From Hypsibius dujardini (taxonomy: Eukaryota; Tardigrada; Eutardigrada; Parachela; Hypsibiidae), in NCBI GenBank assembly GCA_001579985.1, contig LRSR01002121.1, positions 1 to 30,076 of the forward strand: 30,076 bases of DNA, read 5' to 3'. A program made the translations under genes and the position numbers. The stretch's first letter is position 1, and every line of letters begins with the position of its first letter. The notes beneath the pieces were generated by a model that worked only from the letters and a program-made list of their open reading frames with translations, ran no database searches and was not told where the DNA came from. Below are positions 1 through 9,771 of this stretch, piece by piece.

Positions 1-80
1 CATACAGACAGACAGACAGACAGATAGACAGACAGACATACAGACAGATAGACCGACAGAAAACAGACACAGGTAGACAG
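1..80. repeat. (CAGA)n microsatellite
   Basis: Tetranucleotide CAGA repeats interrupted by CATA, GATA and CCGA variants. They lie just before a pyrimidine-rich splice acceptor at 120-121, so this is probably intron sequence of the gene that follows. Confidence 0.9.
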
Positions 81-121
81 GGAAGGAGCTTGCTATATTA
101 CTTTTTTCTCCATTCTCCTAG

Positions 122-929
122 ATTTGACCTTTGTTTCTACGTCATTCAGCCGCCCGGTTTTCCCATCTCCGCCCTCGACAGTTTACCGCTCCTCCAACGC
201 AACCAAACGGACCTGATGCTTTTCTTCCTCGGCAAATACCACGTCCAGCGGTTCACCTACTGCCACAGCGACCTGGCCGCCGCTGCGTCTGGCCCTCGAA
301 TGGACGGCCTCTCCATCGGGCTCCTGACCCTTGCCGTGGCGCTGTCCATCTTCCTTGTCGGTGCCGTCATCTTCGTCTGCTGTTGGATTCGGATGAAGAA
401 GCTGCACGCCGCTGTTTTGGCCGCCCATCAGCCGACTTCACAGCAGACATCACCGCTCGAACAACTGGCCGCCAACCAGTTCACGCCCTCGAAGAAACTT
501 CCACCCGGTTTCCAACAGGTATTTTCCTTGTAAATAACTTTTTTTTGGGTTTGAGTACATGTTTAGACTTAATCAAGGACCATTCCACAGTTCCAGGCAC
601 CACTGTCCGTGTCACAATGGTCGGCGATGTCGCTGCCGACCTTCTCCTTCGGGATGCTGCAGCATCCGAATTCGGGGATGCTCCCGCCGAAGCAGTTTCG
701 ACCGCCGAGCTCGTGCGACGCCAATTACGAGTGGCAGGAGAGCTCGCTGGACTTGGCCGGCGACGGGGAGAGTATCAATCGCAGTATTAATGACGCCTTC
801 CACAACCGGACGACGTCCTCATCGTCGGCGCAGAGTCTGACGGAGGACTCGGTCAGCGTCAGGCGCTGCGATGTGCACGTGGATGTGGTGGAAGAAGCAA
901 GAATTTCGCCGGTGAATACGCAGTTGTGA
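122..929 (+). CDS. 3' end of a single-pass membrane protein gene (partial, 2 exons)
   Basis: Two exons are visible: 122-518 after a CTCCTAG acceptor, and 591-929 ending in TGA. The intron 519-590 is phase 0 (CAG|GTATTT donor, CCACAG acceptor). The first base of 122 completes a codon begun in an exon outside the window. The encoded C-terminal piece has a short ectodomain stretch containing FFLGKYHVQRFTYC, then one hydrophobic segment of about 25 residues (316-390, starting IGLLTLAVAL and ending FVCCWI). A basic RMKK stop-transfer follows, then a cytoplasmic tail of about 155 residues rich in Ser, Gln and Pro, with a serine run. This layout fits a type I receptor or adhesion protein. A cadherin-type tail is one possibility, but I see no diagnostic motif and do not recognise the family. 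The exon frames agree across the splice, which supports a real gene. Confidence 0.7.
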
Positions 930-1059
930 CTGAATAATGTACTACATCTACAGTATCAGGCTACTGTCTCTAGGTTTTGCGCATACCGGACCCTGGTGTG
1001 GACCTCAAGATTTTTTCTAGTTGAAGCTTTGCTGGAAAATTAAAGACCATGGGTTATCT

Positions 1060-1223
1060 ATCTGTGTGCCTGTCTGTGTGTCTGTGTCTGTGTCTGTGTT
1101 TGTGTCTGTGTCTGTGTCTGTGTCTGTGTCTGTGTCTGTCTGCGTGTCTGTGTCTGTGTCTGTGTCTGTGTCTGTGTCTGTGTCTGTGTCTGTGTCTGTG
1201 TCTGTGTCTGTGTCTGTGTCTGG
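1060..1223. repeat. (TGTGTC)n hexanucleotide array
   Basis: About 25 tandem TGTGTC units with a few interruptions, lying in the 3' region after the membrane-protein gene. Long open frames here in several phases are low-complexity artefacts. Confidence 0.95.
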
Positions 1224-1339
1224 GTGTACGTATTTTTCTTCTTTAACTGGTTGCCGTCAAATGATTGATTGATTGCCGAATGACAATCACATCGTCCCTG
1301 AAAGTGTCTTCCCCGTTCTCTCTGCAGTATCGTTAACAA

Positions 1340-1540
1340 GACACCCTAGAACCATGTGATCAGACAACATCAGAAGGAAACGCCAGTTTGTTTAATCGTC
1401 CCAGGTTACTATCATCAAGACTCTTAAAATCAGCGCCAAAAGCGACCGCAAATCACTGCGAGCAGGTAATTAACTTACCCACAATTCATTAAGCGAAACA
1501 AAAAAGAGCAAGAGTGAGAAGGAATATAGAAATTTGACAC
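1340..1540. repeat. Duplicated 3' flank of Hsp70 (copy A)
   Basis: This stretch (AGAAGGAAACGCCAGTTTGT, then a GAGCAGG ... AACTTACC motif, then AATTCA and GAGAAGGAA) recurs at about 9480-9660 and 20750-20930, in each case directly beyond the last Hsp70 exon. It is the shared 3' flank or 3'UTR of the duplicated Hsp70 unit. All three copies keep a splice-donor-like GGTAAGTTAA on the minus strand. Confidence 0.8.
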
Positions 1541-1682
1541 CACCAGCACTGTCGACTCCAGGAAAGCCGCCTTCGGCGCTGGGAAGCGCGCCGCCTGCGC
1601 CCTAGTACACCTTCGAGATGATGGGATTGAAGATCTTCTCCAACTTCTTCTGCTTGTGTGCAAATTCGTCTTTCTCGGCGAG
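1541..1682 (-). pseudogene. Last exon of Hsp70-A, truncated
   Basis: Read on the minus strand from the acceptor at 1683-1684, this encodes LAEKDEFAHKQKKLEKIFN, then PIISKVY, matching the last exon of the intact copy (21038-21244). TAG at 1602-1604 replaces the Gln codon after KVY. Beyond about 1541 the Gly-rich tail, the EEVD motif and the normal stop are missing: compared with copy C, about 150 bases were lost between TTGACAC and CACCAGC, at a short shared ACAC/CACC sequence. Exons 1-6 of the same copy are now 4.5 kb away because a transposon (1914-6080) entered the intervening intron. A transcript spliced across it would end 26 codons into this exon and lack the EEVD co-chaperone dock. Confidence 0.85.
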
Positions 1683-1913
1683 CTACAAACGAAACAGCAT
1701 GAGCACATCCTTCATGTCCACATGTCGACAGATGGCTAGTTTGTCTGCCTAAAACACATCTTGCCTGGAGACCAGTTTCTCACCGAAACTAAAATGTCTC
1801 AATGTCCTCCTCCGTTGCCAACTGTCACTTTCAGACTTCACGGCATGTCTGTTTCGTGCGTCAAGTGAATGTCTTGTCTGACAGGGTAGCAAGGTTTCCT
1901 TGACTGCATCTTA

Positions 1914-2148
1914 CTTGGGAACATTTTTAGATGCAAATTTCAAAACGACTCCATATTATTTTTTTCTCAAATACCCATTTATGTCACGAATATAAAAAAT
2001 TATTTCGCCAGCTGAGCCTAGAAATCTAGTTCAAATAAATTAATCAAACTTTAGGGGAAGAGACGTACAGTTAGCAGTGTACGCCGCTAATTGATTGATT
2101 GATTGGTAACGGCTTAACTTAAAAACAGTTGATTGATCGCTTGATTGG
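1914..2148 (+). repeat. Left terminal inverted repeat of the DDE transposon
   Basis: It pairs with the reverse complement of 5847-6080 over nearly its full length. Shared blocks include CTTGGGAACATTTT, TTTCAAAACGACTCC, AATTATTTCGCC, GTTAGCAGTGTACGCCG and an inner ACAG(T/C)GATTGAT ... TTGATTGG. The left copy has lost one C of the terminal CC. Confidence 0.9.
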
Positions 2149-2290
2149 ACACGTTTTTTGGCGATCTTCAGTTTACGCCTATTTGATTGCTTGATTAAAA
2201 AAGTATGCTGCGTTCAATTCAATACACTGCTTGGTGCTGATACACCTTTACACACCAGTGTTTTGGTTTTGATTTTATTATTTGCAAGAA

Positions 2291-5200
2291 ATGTCTGGCA
2301 TTAACCCGTTAAATGTTCTTCATTCGCTTTTGGATGAACATGCAGCCGTCTATTCACGCAATTATGATGTTACGGATCAGGAGAAGGAGCTGGCAAAGCA
2401 ACTGCAAAGAGTAAATTTTGCAGGAATTCAGCTAGAGCCAGTTTTTCACTCGGTTTCATTTTAAAATATTTGCTGTCAGGTTTCATCGACAGCTGTGTTC
2501 AGTGTACCGATACTGTACCTACGGTAGATGAAGAGTTGATTTTCTCAAGTGAGGCAAATGAACATGAGATTGGCAAGGAGGATTTTGGCGAGGAAGTGGA
2601 GGAAGAAGACAATCTCGAACGCTCCCTGGTTGGATCCGACAGTTCTCAACCTGTATCGTCTGGCTCAGCGGATTTTTTTCCTACTCCACCGCCGCTCAAA
2701 AGGCCTTATGATTTTTGTGAAGTTTCGTTACAAACAGGAAACAGTCCAGTACTGGCGGAGCGGAGTCGGTGGAAGCAGAGCGCTTAAGTCGGTGGTGAAT
2801 AGATACAAAATATTGAAAAACGACGGTACCATGATTTATCGATGGGCCTAACAAGTTGAGAGCGTGGGTTCTCGCATTGACAAGCTCGTCAAAATATACA
2901 ATGAAACGCTGCAGAAGTTTCAAAATGCCAAGCCGAAACAGCTTCTAATGGTTGATTGATTGATTTATTGAATTGATCAATCTCACAAATAATCCAGTCG
3001 ATTGATTGATTTATTGTATTTTCCTGATAATTAGGCTTTTGACCTGGAAATAAACGATATTCAAACGATAAAATTGTAGACAAACATTTAGCATGATTCT
3101 GATCTTTAGGTGTGTCGTTCATAACGCCGACCATAAGCGATGGGCGCTACAAACTAACGCTGGCGTCAAGCTGGAAAATTTCGTGGCTTCCGGAAGCTTT
3201 TTGCGAAAATTCAAAAAAACCAATCGGATTGTGTCGTGAAAGATCAACAAATTTGTGCCCCGGATCCAAGTACGCGAGAAGGACAATCTGCAGGAAACCG
3301 TCAGCGGATTCGCATCTAAGGTGGAAGAGGAGGCTGTCACTCTTCCAGACGCACTGGACATCTGCAATGCCGATCAATCTGGATTCCAGTAGGAGATGCA
3401 TACAGGACGAACGCTGGACGATCAAGGTTAGTCTTTTCTACCCGCCTGCTGGTGTGTTTGTCTGTCTGTGTGTCTGTTTGACTGTTTGTCTGTCCGTCCG
3501 TCCTTCTGTCCATCTGTCTCAATGCTTCCCTGCCAAAAAGGTCAGTTAATCAGTCGTTTGCTCGCTCGTTTGTTCGTTCCTTAGCTTGTAATATAACTCG
3601 GTCGCTTGTTCGTTCGCTTGCCAGTTCTTTCGTTCGTTTGTTTCTTTGGTATATACGGTCATGCTATATATTTACTGTAGAATTCCGACTAACTGGCGCT
3701 GATTTTTGGACCCTCCAGTAAATTAGTTCCGACGGGCCAGAAACCCTAAAATTCATCAATCGATTTATCAATCACCCGATTCTCAAACAATTTGCAGCGC
3801 GAATGACTGCTGGGAAAAAAATCAAGCAATCAAGCGGCCAATACCATGAAACTTTTTTTCATAAATCGAACTGTTCCACAGGTGAAATCTTTCCGTTAAA
3901 AAAAACTAATATCTACAAAATCAGTTTCTTCATCTTTACCGATGATTTCATCACCAATCGCTCGAGTTATCTGACATTCATCTAAAATTTCTGACTTTAG
4001 AAATGACGTTTACACATTTTCCAAATCTGTAGGTTTCAGCGTTGTTTTCATTCCGCCACTGATGATATTCGGCTTTAACGAAAGTCTTAAACGCATGATT
4101 GACCATTACGTGCAATAGCTGCCATTTTCCAGTCATTCCAACGGGGACGAAAAGTTGTTCGATTATGCGTTCCTCGCATGATTGTGCACTGCAAGGATTT
4201 TTGCGTATCGATCAATCAAGCGCAGGCAAATGGATACGGATCTGCGTGTCTGATCAATCAATCATTTAGAGAGATCGAATTACGGGTCAATCAATTGATC
4301 GATCAAATGATCACTTTAGCAAAACAATCAATCAAGCGATTCAGGGCATCACTGAGTCAACCAGACAAGTTTTCTGACAAACCAGTCAATCAACTCAGTA
4401 AATGGAATACTAAACCAATCAAGCAAGCAATCGATCGACAAGAGCCAACGCAAAGACCTTTTTATATTGCCAAATCAATCAATTTGATGCAAACTTTGAA
4501 ATACCGTAAAAAATTCAAACCAATCAAGGAATCAATCACTTTCGCCACTTTCAATCACAATTACTAGAGCCAGTTCAGGAGTGTGCGTCGCGGTATGGCG
4601 TTCCTTTTTGCAAATTCGGTTTAGGATAAATTTGCGCAATGAAAACGGGCAATGGTGCTTGTTTTCTCCTCGTGGCCGTAGTGATTTTTTTTCCTCATTT
4701 TCGCGACAAGAAAAGTTTTCTAACTCGCAGATGAACTGGCGATCATCAATGAATCGACCAAAGAGAAAAGAGAGAAAACGAAAGTGAAAACACATCGTTG
4801 AAAATCAAGCATGTGCAGTCTTGTGGTCTTTTATTTTTGCAACCAATCAGCTCCGGTCTCTTTTGACTGAGCTGATTGCGCAACAGCGCCAGTTGATCGT
4901 AATTCTACAGTATTTTTTTGTTTATTATTGGTGTTCGTGTGTTCGAGATGGCATTGTATTCCATGTCCGGTTGTACCCATTCCTACACCTACATGCCCAT
5001 CATCAGCGCGAACGGTGAAGTGAAGAAGCCCGGTTTCCTCTGCCTGCAGGAACCCACCGGCGAATTCGGACCAATTGTCACGGAGCGGATGAAGGAAGTG
5101 CTGACAGACGAACTCCGGGTGGATGCCTCGAATACTGGGAAGATGTCCAAGGATATGTTTCTGAATGAATTTTACAGCAATGGCTTTTTGCCAAACGTCT

Positions 5201-5711
5201 CCTTGAACTCCATTGTCCTTCTGGACTCCTTTCCTGCTCACAAGGACACCGACTCGATGAAGGCAATCACTCCGCAAGAGTATAAACACCTAAAGATCCG
5301 CGTAATCCCTCCAGGAACTACCGGTATGATACAGCCGTGCGATGTCTTCTACTTTTAGCCGTTCAAGAATTTTGTTCGAAAAGTGACCGACCGAATCCTC
5401 CTTAATGATCTCAAAATTGTAGTGTTCCAGCGAACTAACATTATTCGGCTGCAGACACTTGTTTATCACCAGTTTTGATCCCCCGATTCTCTCCGATGAT
5501 CCGATATGCTTTTTATAAGAGTGGTTATACGCAAGCCCGCCCTGAACGGTTTCAAACACCGGTCGAGTTTTGCTTACGTGAACTCGATATGTTGGCTGGT
5601 TGTGGAAGCTGTAACGGTTCTTCCTTCTTGAAGTGTGGATAGTGCCGTAACGTTTTATGTTTCATTTGTTTTTGGACCAAATTGCACCGATGTGAAATGT
5701 TTGTGCAGTGA
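2291..5711 (+). pseudogene. Pogo/Tigger-like DDE transposase, degenerate, multi-exon
   Basis: Pieces in order: ATG at 2291 (MSGINPLNVL); an acidic stretch from about 2475; a basic block at about 2720-2930 with KFRYKQETVQYWRSG and GSRIDKLVKIYNE; HNADHKRWALQTNAG then FVASGSFLRKFKKTNRIVS (about 3120-3235), resembling the second half of a CENP-B-type helix-turn-helix; and NADQSGFQ (about 3370-3390), the region of the first catalytic Asp. The catalytic core continues at 4949-5350 with THSYTYMPIISANG, LLDSFPAHKD (second Asp region) and PPGTTGMIQPCDVFYF. It ends in a Cys/His-rich tail (CGSCNGSSFLKC ... CRNVLCF ... HRC, to 5711). Stops interrupt it at about 3236, 3391, 5356 and 5638, and the frame shifts near 5480. 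Two gaps look like introns: about 2951-3109, and 3427 to about 4940, the latter with a GTTAGT donor. It cannot make a protein now. Confidence 0.85.
3440..4820. other. Probable transposase intron, repeat-filled
   Basis: Between the NADQSGF exon and the SYTYMPII exon lie TGTCTG/TGTCCG runs (3455-3520), GTTCGTTTG runs (3550-3660) and many CAATCAA/TCAATCAATC motifs (3755-4560). A 129-codon open frame at 4178-4567 is built from these CAATCAA repeats and is not credible as a gene. Confidence 0.6.
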
Positions 5712-5846
5712 GAGTGTGCAAACAGTTACTACTCGTACTATAGTCTGTTTTAGAAGTTTCTATCCCCATTGGCTTATTCGGAAATCTTGATATCTATGTA
5801 GTACAATAGCCGTACTCGCAATGTGGTTTTCGGAAGTTAAGTTTGA

Positions 5847-6080
5847 CCAATCAAATAATCAATCGACTGTTTGTAGGGTAAATTGTGGCCAATCAAGCAA
5901 TCAACCGACGGCGTACACTGCTAACTGACTATCTATTCCCCAAAAGTTTGATGGAATGATTTGAAAAAGATTACCAGGCTCAGCCGGCGAAATAATTTTT
6001 TAGATTTGTTAGATAAATGGGTATTTGATAAAAATATTACGGAGTCGTTTTGAAATCTGCATCTGAAAATGTTCCCAAGG
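5847..6080 (-). repeat. Right terminal inverted repeat of the DDE transposon
   Basis: Inverted partner of 1914-2148. It keeps the full terminal CCTTGGGAACATTTT when read inward and is followed by the TA target duplication at 6081-6082. Confidence 0.9.
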
Positions 6081-6240
6081 TAGGGATGGTCTGAATACAG
6101 AGAATGTCTGGATGTTTATTTTCGCACTTGGAAGTGTGCCACGTCTGCCTGACTGTATATTTTGGACGTTGCCTGAATGTTTGTTTCTTTGTTGCCTGCC
6201 TGCCCGTCTCTCAATGAAGTAGGGAAACAGATCAACTTAC

Positions 6241-8480
6241 CGAGTTAGCGTCCATCCACTTCTGCATCTCCTCAATCTTGGCTGTGATGGTGGCGCGGTC
6301 GCTGGCGCCAATCTTATCCTTCAGCTTGCCGTCCTCCAGCGTCTGCTTGATGCTAAAGCAGTAGCCCTCGAGGGCGTCGCGGGCGGTGATGCGGTCGCGC
6401 TCCTTCTCATCCTCCTCCTTGTACTTTTTCGCCTCGTTGACCATCTTCTCAATCTGCTCCTTAGTCAGGCGGCCCTTGTCATTGGTAATAGTAATCTTAT
6501 TCTCCTTGCCCGTGCTCTTGTCCACCGCAGACACGTTAAGAATACCGTTGGCGTCCACATCGAACGTCACTTCAATCTGTGGGACGCCGCGAAGTGCAGG
6601 AGGGATTCCGGTCAACTCGAATTTTCCGAGTTGGTTCTGCAAGCAAACCAAACAAAAATCAAGCAACAGACAAAAAAGGGCAACAATTCAACAAAATACT
6701 CCTGTGCTGTCAAGAGTGCTTTACATTGTCCTTGGTCATGGCGCGCTCGCCCTCGTACACCCGAATGGGCACTCTCGGCTGGTTATCCGAGTAGGTAGTG
6801 AAAGTCTGCGTCTGCTTGGTGGGAATGGTGGTGTTGCGCTTGATCAGTGGCGTCATCACACCGCCGGCAGTCTCAATGCCCATGGAGAGGGGCGCCACGT
6901 CCAGCAGCAGCAGATCCTGCACCGCCTCAGACTTGTCCCCAGACAGGATGGCAGCCTGCACCGCCGCGCCGTACGCCACCGCCTCTTCCGGATTAATAGA
7001 CTTGTTAAGCTCCTTGCCGTTGAAGTAGTCCTGGAAGATGGCAAAAAAGTTGGAATTCAGTCAACAGACACGGCAGGAGACAGACAGAGAAGAAATAAAT
7101 CGTCCGGGTGGGGGAATTGTTACCTGGAGGAGCTTCTGAACTTTGGGGATGCGAGTGGATCCGCCCACGAGGACAATCTCGTTGATCTGGTTCTTGTCCA
7201 TCATCGAGTCCTTGAGAGCCTTCTCCACCGGGTCGAGGGTGCTGCGAAACAGGTCCGCGCAGAGCTCCTCAAAACGAGCACGGGTGATGCTGGTGTAGAA
7301 GTCGATGCCGTCAAAGTTGGAGTCGATCTCGATGCTGCAGAAAGGAAATAATGTCTATCAGTTTCCACAATGGTTTTAGTCAGTCAGTCAGATCGTCCTC
7401 CCCTCATGCCAGACAAGACATTCGAGCCCAGACTTGTCTGCCTGACTGATCACCGCAGAGAAAGAACCGAACAGCAAGATATCTTACCTGGCCTGGGTGC
7501 TCGAGGAGAGGGTACGCTTTGCACGTTCACACGCAGTCCGGAGACGACGGAGGGCACGAGGCTTATCTGAGATGTCCTTCTTGTGCTTGCGCTTGAACTC
7601 CTGCACAAAATAGTTCACCATGCGATTGTCGAAGTCCTCCCCTCCGAGATGGGAGTCTCCGGCCGTAGACTTGACCCCAAAGATACCGTCCTCGATGGTG
7701 AGGATAGTTACGTCGAAACTACCGCCGCCCAAGTCAAAGATGAGCACGTTCCGTTCCCAGCCAATCTTCTGGTCGAGTCCGTAGGTGATGGCCGCGGCCG
7801 TCGACTCGTTGATGATGCGGAGCACGTTGAGGCCAGCGATGACTCCGGCGTCCTTGGTGGCCTGTCGTTGAGAGTCGTTGAAGTAGGCCGGCACGGTGAC
7901 CACGGCGTTTGTAACAGTCTTGCCGAGGTACGCTTCGGCAGTCTCCTTCATTTTGAAGAGCACCATGGAGGAGATCTCCTCGGGGAAGAAGGTTTTCGTC
8001 TCTCCTTTGTACTCCACTTGAATCTTGGGCTTGGTAGCCTCGTTGATGACCTTGAAGGGCCAGTGCTTCATGTCGCTCTGCACGCTGCTGTCGTCAAAGC
8101 GCCGACCGATGAGACGCTTCGCGTCGAACACTGTGTTCGCAGGATTTATGGCCACTTGGTTCTGCAAGAGGAGAAGAAAATGAGAATTTGTTGAAAGCGA
8201 CTCAGCACTTTAATCAATCAATCAATCAATCAACGGGTGAAGTACCTTAGCGGCGTCTCCGATCAAGCGCCCAGTGTCGGTGAAGGCGACGTAGCTGGGC
8301 GTGGTGCGGTTTCCCTGGTCGTTGGCGATGATCTCCACCTTTCCATGCTACAGATGGAATAGCAAAAGTCGCTGTGTAGTGATCCACAAGCGAAAAAGGG
8401 GAAGAGCGTACCTGGAAGACTCCCACGCAGGAGTAAGTGGTGCCAAGATCGATTCCGATCGCGGGTGCCTTTGCTGTCAT
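6241..8480 (-). pseudogene. Hsp70-A, exons 1-6 (diverged cytosolic Hsp70 copy)
   Basis: Exons on the minus strand: 8412-8480, 8246-8347, 7488-8161, 7124-7334, 6725-7030 and 6241-6636. All have the same lengths as in copy C, with GT-AG borders and no frameshift. The start is ATG ([17 protein letters not shown]). The nucleotide-binding and substrate-binding domains are recognisable: [45 protein letters not shown]. Changes at conserved positions suggest relaxed selection: [11 protein letters not shown] has become [18 protein letters not shown] has become KIGWERN, and [10 protein letters not shown] has become [10 protein letters not shown]. The last exon lies beyond a 4.2-kb transposon and carries a stop. 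Upstream, only part of the 5'UTR intron remains (8490-8780) before an Hsp90 fragment, so the promoter and noncoding first exon seen at copy C are gone. I infer a non-functional or very poorly expressed copy, although exons 1-6 are open. Confidence 0.85.
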
Positions 8481-8780
8481 TACGATGATATTTTCTGAAG
8501 GTTCAAGGTTCGATTCAAGGTCTTCATGAATGGCGTGCAAACTTACTATCCAATCAATCAATCGATCGCCAAGAGAGTTAAAATTCTGTGCGATTTTTAA
8601 CTCGAAAACTTTAGAACGTTGATGTCTGAAAAGATTTGCGGGTTAAAACTTGCGAAGAAATAAATGAATCTCAAATTATAATCCTGAAATCGGCTGAAAA
8701 GTATTTTCTGGGAATCGAAATTTTTACTGCAAAGACGAATTTGCCGGCGTAATTTTCGGGGGCGAATAGGGACAAAGCAG
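8481..8780 (-). repeat. Duplicated Hsp70 5'UTR-intron segment (copy A)
   Basis: The block around CTTCATGAATG ... TATCCAATCA (8520-8560), then TAAATGAATCTCAAATT and GACGAATTTGCCGGCGTAAT (8600-8760), recurs in copy C at about 24115-24360. Its second half recurs again at 19930-20085. At copy C it lies inside the inferred 5'UTR intron of hsc70, so here it marks the truncated upstream side of Hsp70-A. Confidence 0.8.
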
Positions 8781-8844
8781 ACAAAAAAATTCACCGGAAA
8801 AGAAACTATTTATCTCAGTAGGAAAATCTCGACAAAAAAAGTGG

Positions 8845-8895
8845 GAAGAAGAAGCTGGAAGAGGAAAAGGCCAGAATCGAAGGCAAGGCAAGGCA
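8845..8895 (+). pseudogene. Hsp90 exon-3 tail fragment (degenerate)
   Basis: GAAGAAGAAGCTGGAAGAGG followed by AAAAGGCC matches the end of Hsp90 exon 3 (27530-27578, encoding [14 protein letters not shown]). The sequence after it (TATGGTTTTCAGGCATTTTT, then GTAGACAAAC) resembles the 5' part of Hsp90 intron 3. It is too short and diverged to code. It marks an Hsp90 copy whose promoter and first three exons were deleted. Confidence 0.65.
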
Positions 8896-8899
8896 AGAA

Positions 8900-9480
8900 T
8901 TATGGTTTTCAGGCATTTTTTGTAGACAAACAAAGTAGTTAAAAACAGGCACAGCTGAAAATTTTGCCATTTAGCCAAGCCTCATGTTTGTTGACAGACA
9001 CCTGCAGACTGATAATTCCAGGCAAGAATGTTAAAACGAGCAAACTGATATCTGTTCAAACATTTCTATTCAAAATAGATAATTCCAGACGAGAAACTTT
9101 GGACAGGCATTTGCCTTCACATAAGCAATTCCGGACATTCACATTCAGTCAGGCAGTTCCAGAGCGTGGGTATTTCGATAGACAGACTGCGATACTAGTT
9201 CAGACATTGGCTTGCAGATGGACAATTTTAGCAAGGTAGTTTACATGCGCAAACTGCGAGAAGTGTGACATTCAGACATTCAGACATTCAGACATTCAAG
9301 TAGGCATCATCGATATTGCTTATAGACGCGACGACTCTTCCAGTGTCTTCCCGTTCTCCAACGGCATGGCATCAAGCAGCCACTGTCCATTGCCCACTGG
9401 TAAGACATGTTTGCCACATCAGAGCACTACCTCAATTCGTCGTATCATTCATTACCCAGATATCCTAGAATCCCGCGATC
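8900..9480. repeat. Spacer duplicated at 20300-20760
   Basis: No gene. Shared landmarks with 20300-20760 are CAGGCACA, GCCATTTAGCCAAG, CACAGACACCTGCAGACTGA, TTCGATAGACAGACTGCGAT, CTAGCAAGGTAGTTTACA, an ATTCAGACATTCAGAC run and GGCATCATCGATAT. It is the Hsp90-to-Hsp70 intergenic spacer of the ancestral duplicated unit. Confidence 0.75.
9268..9298. repeat. (CATTCAGA)n short tandem array
   Basis: Four units of an 8-base CATTCAGA repeat. A three-unit version is at about 20545-20568 in the duplicated spacer. Confidence 0.85.
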
Positions 9481-9771
9481 GAACGACAACAGAAGGAAAC
9501 GCCAGTTTGTTTAATCTTCCACGGTTACTTTCATCATCATTCTCAAAATCATCGCCAAAAGCGACCGCAGGCCACTGCGAGCAGGACTTTTAACTTACCA
9601 ATAATTCACATGGCGAATAAGAAATAGAGCGAGAAGGAAAAAAGAAACTTGACACAAAAAGTTCGCATCGCTCACCCTCACTGACAGGCTTCCCAAATGC
9701 CGACACAAAAAAAGAGGACTGCCATGATAAGATCAAAAGGGAACGCGGTTGATGCGCGCGCCCACCAATTC

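Larger units (their letters stand above)
1914..6080 (+). mobile_element. 4.2-kb DDE transposon with ~235-bp terminal inverted repeats and TA target duplication
   Basis: The element begins CTTGGGAACATTTT and ends AAAATGTTCCCAAGG, flanked by TA at 1912-1913 and 6081-6082. The empty site survives in the duplicate at about 10180-10190, where GCATCTTAGGGATGG reads straight through. This confirms insertion at a single TA with duplication of TA. The terminal inverted repeats run about 1914-2148 and 5847-6080, and each carries several TTGATTG motifs in its inner half. Inside is a broken plus-strand transposase. TA duplication and a CENP-B-like transposase place it in the Tc1/mariner-pogo-Tigger group. 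It sits in intron 6 of Hsp70-A. Confidence 0.9.

Noticed and set aside
1021-1339. Open frames of repeated Val-Ser or Thr-Gln
   Set aside because: Translation of a (TGTGTC)n repeat in several frames and both strands.
4178-4567. 129-codon plus-strand open frame
   Set aside because: Built from CAATCAA repeats inside the probable transposase intron. No family resemblance.
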